Part shown: piece after piece, positions 1 to 5,164 of the stretch
Numbering within the stretch: the first letter of the stretch is position 1
Layout: the number at the start of each line of letters is the position of its first letter
Made by a program: the position numbers and the translations under genes
The notes under the pieces: model-generated
The model's input: only the letters and a program-made list of their open reading frames with translations
What the model was told of the DNA's origin: nothing
The model's database searches: none
Source of the DNA: Acidimicrobiia bacterium
GTDB taxonomy: Bacteria; Actinomycetota; Acidimicrobiia; Acidimicrobiales; Ilumatobacteraceae
Assembly: GCA_013811855.1 (NCBI GenBank)
Contig: JACCUL010000408.1
Coordinates: forward strand, 1 to 6,070
Direction: 5' to 3'
DNA length: 6,070 nt

Positions 1-1473
1 GTCGACGCCGGGCCGGCGCCGGACGCAGCCTCGGCCCCGGTGTCGGCCGACCAGACGCCCGCGACCGACGACGTGGACGCGGCAGCCAACGATGGCCTGG
101 TCAGTCGACCGGCCGGTGGTGGTGGCGGCAGTCGCAGCGGGGCTCCCCGCCAGGACAGCTCGAGCGCCCAGCGGTCGAACACGCAGTCGCAAGGCGGCGA
201 GGACGGCGAGAGCAAGAGCCGCCGTCGGCGCCGTCGGCGCGGCAAGAGCACGAGCGGCTCGCGCTTCGACGGACCGCAGGGTGACGACGCCGCAGGGACC
301 GAAGAGGAACGGCCGGCGACCGACGTGCCCACCGGCAACGAGCCGGTCCACGTGGGCGGGTACCTCGACATGCGCGACGAGGGGTACGGCTTCCTGCGCG
401 TCAACGGCTACCTGCCCAGCCGCGAGGACGCCTACATCCCCGTCAAGCTGGCTCGCCAGTACGGGCTGCGCCGCGGCGACCACATCACCGGGCTCGGCCG
501 CCCGGCCGGCCGCAACGAGAAGAACCCGGCCCTGCTCGAGGTGCACACGGTCAACGGCGGCGACCCCGAGGCCGCCCGCCGCCGGCCCCGCTTCGAGGAC
601 CTGACGGCACTCTTCCCCGACGAGAAGCTGCGGCTCGAGAACCCGGACGACCCGACCAACATGACGGCCCGGATCATCGATCTGGTGGCGCCGATCGGCA
701 AGGGCCAGCGGGGCATCATCGTGTCGCCACCCAAGGCGGGCAAGACGTTCGTCATGAAGACGATCGCCACGTCGATCGAGCTGAACAACCCCGAGGTCGA
801 GCTGATCGTGCTGCTCATCGACGAGCGGCCCGAAGAGGTCACCGACATCCGCAGGACGGTCAAGGGCGAGGTCATCTCGTCGACCTTCGACCGGCCGAGC
901 GACGAGCACACCCATGTCGCCGAGCTGGCCATCGAGAAGGCCAAGCGGCTGGTCGAGCAGGGCCACGACGTCGTTGTCATCCTCGACGGCATCACCCGCC
1001 TGTCCCGGGCCTACAACCTGGCCGCCCCGGCCAGCGGCCGCATCCTGTCGGGCGGCATCGACGCCGGGGCGTTGTACCCGCCGAAGAAGTTCTTCGGTGC
1101 GGCCCGCAACGTCGAGGAGGGCGGGTCGCTGACCATCCTGGCCACAGCGCTGGTCGACACGAACAGCCGCATGGACGAGGCGATCTTCGAGGAGTTCAAG
1201 GGCACCGGCAACATGGAGCTGCGCCTCGACCGCCGGCTGGCCGAGCGGCGCATCTACCCGGCGATCGACGTCGACGCGTCGAGCACCCGCCACGAGGAGC
1301 TGCTCTTCGACCGCAAGCAACTGCAGATGGTGTGGAAGCTGCGCCGCGTCCTCTCGGGCCTCGCCGCCGACGGCAACGCCGCCCCCGGCCTCGAGCTGCT
1401 CATGGATCGCCTCAAGACGTTCCGCACCAACGACGAGTTCCTCAACGAGATCGCCAAGCAACCCTCCATGTAG
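1..1473 (+). CDS. rho: Transcription termination factor Rho (5'-partial)
   Basis: Hexameric RNA-dependent ATPase/helicase that loads on nascent RNA and ends transcription in the cytoplasm. The frame is open to base 1. A GTG at 40 could start translation, but it has no Shine-Dalgarno sequence and sits inside Ala/Pro/Asp-rich disordered sequence that continues upstream, so I treat the gene as cut by the window edge; a Rho_N helical domain would be expected further upstream. In order: a low-complexity Gly/Ser/Arg/Gln-rich segment with seven consecutive Arg (220-240); the cold-shock-like primary RNA-binding domain (about 346-570, containing EGYGFLRV); Walker A PPKAGKT (727-747); the DERPEEVTD segment; Walker B VVVILDG (970-990); the Q-loop region GRILSGGID; and the R-loop/arginine-finger region from EEFKGTGNMEL to SSTRHEEL. 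It stops at TAG 1471-1473. The catalytic residues look intact. Oddity: LDGITRL replaces the LDSITRL of E. coli (see findings). Family assignment is certain; the true start is not visible. Confidence 0.97.
   Translation, partial: VDAGPAPDAASAPVSADQTPATDDVDAAANDGLVSRPAGGGGGSRSGAPRQDSSSAQRSNTQSQGGEDGESKSRRRRRRRGKSTSGSRFDGPQGDDAAGTEEERPATDVPTGNEPVHVGGYLDMRDEGYGFLRVNGYLPSREDAYIPVKLARQYGLRRGDHITGLGRPAGRNEKNPALLEVHTVNGGDPEAARRRPRFEDLTALFPDEKLRLENPDDPTNMTARIIDLVAPIGKGQRGIIVSPPKAGKTFVMKTIATSIELNNPEVELIVLLIDERPEEVTDIRRTVKGEVISSTFDRPSDEHTHVAELAIEKAKRLVEQGHDVVVILDGITRLSRAYNLAAPASGRILSGGIDAGALYPPKKFFGAARNVEEGGSLTILATALVDTNSRMDEAIFEEFKGTGNMELRLDRRLAERRIYPAIDVDASSTRHEELLFDRKQLQMVWKLRRVLSGLAADGNAAPGLELLMDRLKTFRTNDEFLNEIAKQPSM
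220..240 (+). repeat. Tandem 9-bp repeat encoding an Arg7 tract in Rho
   Basis: Two perfect copies of cgccgtcgg (220-228 and 229-237) followed by cgc encode seven consecutive arginines in the disordered N-terminal extension of Rho. Such basic tracts in actinobacterial Rho extensions are thought to aid RNA binding (family knowledge). The exact DNA duplication suggests the tract can change length by slippage (inference). Confidence 0.7.
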
Positions 1474-1477
1474 CGGA

Positions 1478-1527
1478 GTTTGTGTCACCGCACGTGGCCC
1501 GATACGTGCACCTGCGGTGACACAAAC
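1478..1527 (+). terminator. Perfect 15-bp inverted repeat after rho; candidate terminator hairpin
   Basis: The arms gtttgtgtcaccgca (1478-1492) and tgcggtgacacaaac (1513-1527) are exact reverse complements. After one C·C mismatch the stem continues with three more pairs (1494-1496 with 1509-1511), leaving a 12-nt loop. It begins four bases after the rho stop and ends before the rpmE promoter candidate, where a terminator would be expected. No T-tract follows (the next bases are ctggggac), so it would be a U-less, non-canonical terminator or an RNA-stabilising 3' hairpin. It could also be a dispersed palindromic repeat or a protein-binding site. The structure is certain; the role is inferred. 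Confidence 0.6.
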
Positions 1528-1550
1528 CTGGGGACATCACGCCTCGCCGG

Positions 1551-1556
1551 TACAAT
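1551..1556 (+). promoter_or_regulatory. Candidate -10 box for rpmE
   Basis: TACAAT matches the TATAAT consensus at five of six positions and lies 28 nt before the rpmE ATG, in one of the few AT-richer patches of the window. A transcript would start near 1562-1565, giving a leader of about 20 nt. The -35 is poor: gggaca at 1531-1536 resembles TTGACA but leaves only a 14-nt spacer. Placement between the rho hairpin and rpmE supports a separate rpmE promoter; this is a motif-only call. Confidence 0.45.
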
Positions 1557-1574
1557 GATCCGTCCCTTTCTCGC

Positions 1575-1578
1575 GGAG
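1575..1578 (+). promoter_or_regulatory. Ribosome binding site of rpmE
   Basis: GGAG lies six bases before ATG 1585, ideal Shine-Dalgarno spacing, and it decides the start. An upstream out-of-frame GTG at 1578 overlaps the Shine-Dalgarno sequence itself and is not credible as a start. Confidence 0.75.
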
Positions 1579-1584
1579 TGCTGA

Positions 1585-1809
1585 ATGAAGACCGACACCC
1601 ATCCCAGCTACAGCGACACCCTCGTGCGGTGCTCGTGCGGCAACACGTTCACGACCCGCTCGACCAAGGGCGGCGAGCTGCGCATCGAGCTCTGCAACGA
1701 GTGCCACCCGTTCTTCACCGGCAAGCAGAAACTGGTCGACTCCGGCGGACGCGTCGAGCGCTTCAACAAGCGCTACGGCGAGCGCAAGGGCAAGAAGACC
1801 GCCGGCTGA
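1585..1809 (+). CDS. rpmE: 50S ribosomal protein L31 (zinc-binding type)
   Basis: Encodes a 74-residue L31, a small protein of the large subunit that helps bridge the 50S and 30S subunits near the central protuberance. The N-terminus has the family pattern K-x-D-x-HP. Four cysteines form the zinc ribbon: C16 and C18 (CSCGN) and C37 and C40 (CNEC), followed by the conserved HPFFTGKQK, then a basic tail ending GERKGKKTAG. All four ligands are present, so this is the C+ (zinc-containing) form and not the zinc-independent paralogue often induced by Zur in zinc starvation. The length is normal. The start ATG is supported by GGAG six bases upstream. It lies downstream of rho, as in many Actinomycetota and Firmicutes, but with its own promoter candidate. 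The stop TGA (1807-1809) touches the frame of the next gene. Confidence 0.97.
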   Translation: MKTDTHPSYSDTLVRCSCGNTFTTRSTKGGELRIELCNECHPFFTGKQKLVDSGGRVERFNKRYGERKGKKTAG

Positions 1810-2816
1810 TCGCCGACGCGGGTCGTCAGGCCCGGCTGCGCGCGGTCAAGCTCCGAGCCCTGGCGCGCGAGCATCTCGGACGCGACGTCGAGGCCGAGGC
1901 GGGCGTGTTCGGGCCCGGTGCCGCGCTCGTCGACGACGGCACCGCCTGGGTGCTCGTCGAGGACGAGCCGGCCCGGGGGCTCGGACCGGCGCTCGCCTGG
2001 GCCGTGCGCCAGCGTGCCGGCACGGTCAACGTGCTGGCCGAGCGAGAGACCGGGCTGCTGGCCCGGCGGGCCGGCGAGTTCGCGTTCCCCGTCCACGTGT
2101 GGCGGGTCGACCGGCGCACGCTCCACGCCGCCGAGCCGGCCGACCTGACCGCGCCGCCGCCGGCGCCCGGCGCCCACCTGGCGTTGATCCCGACGATCGA
2201 GGCCGGCGGGGCCACGCCGGTGGTCGAGCACGGCGTCGTGGCCGGCGAGGTCCGCGGGCTGGAGGTCTGCCGCGTCGTCGACGATGCCGACACAGGCGCC
2301 GTCCGTCTGGACGTCGGCGTCGGCGTCCACGACCGCGAGGCGTTCGCCATCATCCACGGCGACGTACCGACGGTCGACGCGTTGGCCGGCGTGGTGGCTG
2401 CCGTGGCCGAGCACCGCGGGGACGGCACCGCGGGCCACCCGCTGAACCGGCTGGCGCCCGAGCGCTTGCTGCGCTGGTCGCTGGAGCAGGAGCCGGCGTT
2501 GATCGGGCTGACGTCGCTGGCCCCGGCGCCACCGCCGCGGCCCCGGCACAGCCTTAAGGAGCCGGCGCCGTGCTCGGCGCTCGGCTTCGACCCCGCCGGG
2601 CGCACGGTGCTCGTCGTCTGCTCGGTCGGCGTGGACCTCGACCTGATCCCGTACGCCGCCGACGCCCGGCGTGCTGCGGAGAGCGAACCGGGCGTCGGGC
2701 TCGACGTGATGGTGGTGGTGCCGCCCCGCGACCTCATGCCGATCACGGCCGAGCTCGCCGGGCTGTTGCGTCACGCCGTGACGCTGGTCCTCTCGCCGGT
2801 GCCGTCCTCGATCTAG
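1806..2816 (+). CDS. Uncharacterised protein between rpmE and prfA
   Basis: I do not recognise this family. The frame encodes up to about 336 residues, with no signal peptide or transmembrane helix visible and no catalytic motif I can name. It reads as alternating hydrophobic strands and helices. An N-terminal part contains GAALVDDGTAWVLVEDEP and an Ala-rich helix LGPALAWA. A middle part contains IIHGDVPTVDALAGVVAAVAEH. After a Pro-rich linker (about 2521-2550) comes a C-terminal alpha/beta part with TVLVVCSVGVDLDLIPYAADAR and DVMVVVPPRDLMPI. Start: coding-type codon bias (high G/C at third positions, low at second) extends back to the rpmE stop, where a CTG overlaps it as CTGA (1806-1809). 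The first conventional start is GTG 1905, with GAGG five bases upstream, giving 303 residues. I list the longer extent. It sits 13 nt before prfA and is probably co-transcribed with it, hinting at a translation-related role (inference). Confidence 0.75.
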   Translation: MIADAGRQARLRAVKLRALAREHLGRDVEAEAGVFGPGAALVDDGTAWVLVEDEPARGLGPALAWAVRQRAGTVNVLAERETGLLARRAGEFAFPVHVWRVDRRTLHAAEPADLTAPPPAPGAHLALIPTIEAGGATPVVEHGVVAGEVRGLEVCRVVDDADTGAVRLDVGVGVHDREAFAIIHGDVPTVDALAGVVAAVAEHRGDGTAGHPLNRLAPERLLRWSLEQEPALIGLTSLAPAPPPRPRHSLKEPAPCSALGFDPAGRTVLVVCSVGVDLDLIPYAADARRAAESEPGVGLDVMVVVPPRDLMPITAELAGLLRHAVTLVLSPVPSSI

Positions 2817-2829
2817 CCTCGCCACGGCC

Positions 2830-3924
2830 ATGCCGGACGCCCTCGCCGCTCGGCTCGACGCCATCGAGCACGAACATGCCGACGCCGAGGCGCGCCTGGC
2901 CGACCCGGAGGTGATCGCCGATCCGGCCGAGTTGCGCCGGGTGACGACGCGGTACCGCCAGCTCGATCCAGTCGTCGACGCGGCTCGCCGTCGGCGGGCG
3001 ATCGCGGGCGACATCGCCGTGGCTCGCGAGCTGCTCGCCGACGACGCGGGCGCCGCCGCCGCCGCCACCGTGGCCGACCTCGAGGCGACGCTGGCCGAGC
3101 GCCTGCGCGCCCTCGACGCCGTCGAGGACGAGCTGCGCCGGCTCCTCGTGGCGCCCGACCCGCACGCCGGGCGCAACGTCATCGTCGAGGTCCGCGGCGC
3201 CGAGGGCGGCGAGGAGGCCAACCTGTTCGCCCGCGACCTCTACGAGATGTACCGGGCCTACGCGGCGCGACACGGCCTCCGGGTGGAGACGCTCTCCACG
3301 GATGCCAGCGATCTCGGCGGCGTGAACGAGGTGACGTTCGTGGTCAGCGGCGACGGCGCGTGGCCGGCGTTCAAGTACGAGGGCGGACCACACCGCGTGC
3401 AGCGGGTGCCGGTGACCGAGAGCCAGGGGCGCATCCACACGTCCTCGGCCACGGTGCTCGTCCTGCCCGAGGCCGACGACGTCGACGTGCGCATCGACGA
3501 ACGGGACCTGCAGATCGATGTCTTCCGCTCCAGCGGTCCGGGCGGCCAGAGCGTCAACACGACGGACTCGGCCGTGCGCATCACCCACGTGCCGAGCGGC
3601 ATCGTCGTGTCGATGCAGGACGAGCGCAGCCAGCTGCAGAACCGGGCGCGGGCGATGCAGGTCCTGCGAGCCCGGCTGCTGGAGGCCGCCGAACGGGAGC
3701 AGGAGGTCGAGCGGTCGGCCGAGCGGCGCTCGCAGGTCGGCGGCGGCGGCCGCAGCGAGAAGATCCGCACCTACAACTTCAAGGAGAACCGGTTCACGGA
3801 CCACCGCATCGGGTTCACGGTGTACCGGCTGGCCGACGTGCTGGCCGGCGACCTCGATGCAGTCGTCGCCGCGCTGACCGCCGACGAGCGGGCCCGCCAG
3901 CTCGCCGACGACAACGATGACTGA
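2830..3924 (+). CDS. prfA: Peptide chain release factor 1 (RF1)
   Basis: Cytoplasmic class I release factor that reads UAA and UAG and triggers peptidyl-tRNA hydrolysis on the ribosome. It has 364 residues, close to the E. coli length of 360. Residues 1 to about 100 are the helical domain 1. The family motif RGAEGGEEANLFA follows. The codon-recognition tripeptide is PVT at residues 194-196 (VPVTESQGRIHTS), the PxT type of RF1 rather than the SPF type of RF2. The catalytic loop SSGPGGQSVNTTDSAVRITH carries G238, G239 and Q240. The C-terminus has the expected SEKIRTYNF and RFTDHRIG segments. ATG 2830 gives the family length, although no clear Shine-Dalgarno sequence precedes it (cctcgccacggcc), so it may rely on coupling to the upstream gene that ends 13 nt earlier. 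It overlaps prmC by 8 nt, indicating an operon with the enzyme that modifies Q240. Confidence 0.98.
   Translation: MPDALAARLDAIEHEHADAEARLADPEVIADPAELRRVTTRYRQLDPVVDAARRRRAIAGDIAVARELLADDAGAAAAATVADLEATLAERLRALDAVEDELRRLLVAPDPHAGRNVIVEVRGAEGGEEANLFARDLYEMYRAYAARHGLRVETLSTDASDLGGVNEVTFVVSGDGAWPAFKYEGGPHRVQRVPVTESQGRIHTSSATVLVLPEADDVDVRIDERDLQIDVFRSSGPGGQSVNTTDSAVRITHVPSGIVVSMQDERSQLQNRARAMQVLRARLLEAAEREQEVERSAERRSQVGGGGRSEKIRTYNFKENRFTDHRIGFTVYRLADVLAGDLDAVVAALTADERARQLADDNDD
3052..3066 (+). repeat. (GCC)5 trinucleotide run in prfA
   Basis: Five in-frame GCC codons encode AAAAA inside helical domain 1 of RF1 (local sequence DDAGAAAAATVADLE). Domain 1 varies in length between species, so a slippage-prone run here could be tolerated. 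Minor feature. Confidence 0.6.
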
Positions 3925-4804
3925 CCGCGCCGCCGCCACGACGACGTGGCGCCGGTTGCTCGCCCGGACGGCCGAGCGACTCGTCGACCGTCCCGCGGCG
4001 CGCTGGATGTGCGAGGTGGCGGCGGGGTGCGATCGCATCGAGGACGTGCTCGACGAGCGGGCCACCCAGCCCATGGTGGCCCACCTCGACGCCATGCTCG
4101 CCCGCTACGACGCCGGCGAGCCGCTGGCCTACGTGCTCGGCCGGTGGAGCTTCCGCCGCCTCGACCTGGCCGTCGATCGACGGGTCCTGATCCCGCGGCC
4201 CGAGACGGAGGTCGTCGCCGGGGTGGCGATCGAGCTGGCGGCCGCGTTGCCGCGGCCGGTCACGGTGGCCGACCTCGGCACCGGCTCGGGGGCCATCGGC
4301 CTGGCACTGGCCGACGAGCTGCCCATCGACGGCGTGGCGGTGTGGATCACCGACGTCGATGCCGACGCGCTGGCGCTCGCCTCGGCCAACCTCGCCGGCA
4401 TCGGGCGCCGGGCGGCCAACGTCCGCGTCGCGCGGGGCGACTGGTTCGCCGCCCTCCCGGCCGACACCGTGCTCGACCTGGCCGTCGCCAATCCGCCGTA
4501 CGTCGCCGACGACACGGCCGACGTCGACGCCGGCGTCGTCGCGTGGGAACCACACGCCGCGCTGTTCGCCGGTCCGGACGGGCTGAGCGCCATCACCCGG
4601 CTCGTCGCCGACGCCCCGGCCTGGGTGCGGCCGGGTGGCTGGCTGGTGCTCGAGATCGGCGCCGACCAGGGCGTCGCCGTTGAGACCCTGCTGACGGACG
4701 CCGGGTACGAGACGGTCGAGATTCGACCGGACCTGGCCGGCCGCGATCGGGTGGCGATCGGCCGCCGGTCAGCCGAAGCGGACGGCGATGTCGGAGAGCA
4801 GTGA
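3917..4804 (+). CDS. prmC: Release factor glutamine methyltransferase
   Basis: SAM-dependent N5-glutamine methyltransferase (HemK family) that methylates the Gln of the GGQ motif in RF1 and RF2, raising release efficiency; cytoplasmic. It has 295 residues. The N-terminal helical substrate-binding domain covers about residues 1-85, followed by EPLAYVLGRWSF, the family signature IPRPETE (P93-E98), SAM-binding motif I DLGTGSGAIGLAL (from D119), and the catalytic NPPYV (N192-Y195), which binds the Gln amide. ATG 3917 lies inside the end of prfA (ATGACTGA), an 8-nt overlap typical of translational coupling, and it puts the enzyme next to its substrate. Oddity: the fold's last strand ends at VAIGRR (to base 4768). 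The final 11 residues (SAEADGDVGEQ) exist only where the gene overlaps the 3' end of the opposite-strand gene, so they look like a non-conserved read-through tail. Confidence 0.97.
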   Translation: MTDRAAATTTWRRLLARTAERLVDRPAARWMCEVAAGCDRIEDVLDERATQPMVAHLDAMLARYDAGEPLAYVLGRWSFRRLDLAVDRRVLIPRPETEVVAGVAIELAAALPRPVTVADLGTGSGAIGLALADELPIDGVAVWITDVDADALALASANLAGIGRRAANVRVARGDWFAALPADTVLDLAVANPPYVADDTADVDAGVVAWEPHAALFAGPDGLSAITRLVADAPAWVRPGGWLVLEIGADQGVAVETLLTDAGYETVEIRPDLAGRDRVAIGRRSAEADGDVGEQ

Positions 4805-5164
4805 GCCCGCCTCGGGCGTCACGTCACTGTCGGCGCCGGCCAGCTCACGGGCCGCCGAGAACAGGGCCCGCCGCAGCACACGGCTGGTGATGCGCCCGTC
4901 GATGTCGTCGAGCAGCTCGGCCACCGAGTCGCCGACGAACGCCGCCCGGGCCCGCGCCACGGCCTGACCGAGGTACTGCTCGAAGGAGAACGCGGTCCCC
5001 CGCCAGTCCTCGGTGAGCTCCCGCAGGACGCCGATCTCCCCCTCGCTGAGGTGCGAGTCGGCGAGCATCACCAGGGCCAGGAGCTCGAGGGCGGCCATGT
5101 GCTCGCGGTCCGCGGTGGCGTGGACGGCCACGCCTTCGTACAGCTCCGCGAGGCGCTCCTCCAT
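4769..5164 (-). CDS. TerB-like domain protein
   Basis: Encodes a 131-residue, soluble, mostly helical acidic protein. Two half-repeats fit the TerB-like (tellurite-resistance TerB superfamily) pattern: LELLALVMLADSHLSEGEIGVLREL (about residues 26-50) and ALFSAARELAGADSDVTPEAGSLLSDIA near the C-terminus, each a hydrophobic helix followed by an acidic AD-x-x-(L/V)-(S/T) turn and another helix. The domain is widespread, and most members have no proven link to tellurite; no other ter genes are visible. The ATG at 5164 overlaps the peptidase stop as TGATG. An in-frame GTG at 5167 would add one residue with a GTGA overlap, and neither has a strong Shine-Dalgarno sequence, so translation is probably coupled. 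The 3' end overlaps prmC tail-to-tail by 36 nt. The domain call rests on motif pattern alone; function is unknown. Confidence 0.75.
   Translation of the reverse strand: MEERLAELYEGVAVHATADREHMAALELLALVMLADSHLSEGEIGVLRELTEDWRGTAFSFEQYLGQAVARARAAFVGDSVAELLDDIDGRITSRVLRRALFSAARELAGADSDVTPEAGSLLSDIAVRFG
4805..4817 (+). terminator. Short GC hairpin right after the prmC stop (weak)
   Basis: gcccg (4805-4809), a 3-nt loop, and cgggc (4813-4817) make a perfect 5-bp stem starting directly after the prmC TGA. No T-tract follows, and the site is inside the opposite-strand TerB-like gene. It could help end the forward transcript, but a 5-bp GC stem is easily found by chance in DNA of this composition. 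Confidence 0.2.

Noticed and set aside
1531..1565. Possible Zur-type operator at rpmE because L31 is linked to zinc.
   Set aside because: No TGAAAAtGATTTTCA-like palindrome is present, and the encoded L31 is the four-Cys form, which is not the usual Zur target.
1578..1905. The uncharacterised gene could be read from GTG 1578, or from other GTGs inside rpmE.
   Set aside because: These starts lie in another frame of the clear L31 gene, and GTG 1578 sits on its Shine-Dalgarno sequence. The frame is open there only because of high GC.
1773..3221. Open minus-strand frame of about 480 codons antisense to the uncharacterised gene and prfA.
   Set aside because: It lies antisense to certain prfA coding sequence, its product is Arg/Gly/Ala/His low-complexity (including a His run antisense to gatggtggtggtgccg), and it matches no family. 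It is a GC-frame shadow.
2743..4095. Open minus-strand frame of about 450 codons antisense to prfA and the start of prmC.
   Set aside because: It runs opposite two unmistakable genes and has no recognisable domain; long antisense frames are expected at this GC content.
4129..4596. Ser/Thr/Ala-rich minus-strand frame antisense to prmC.
   Set aside because: Composition is that of a shadow frame, and the SAM-binding and NPPY motifs on the plus strand prove prmC.
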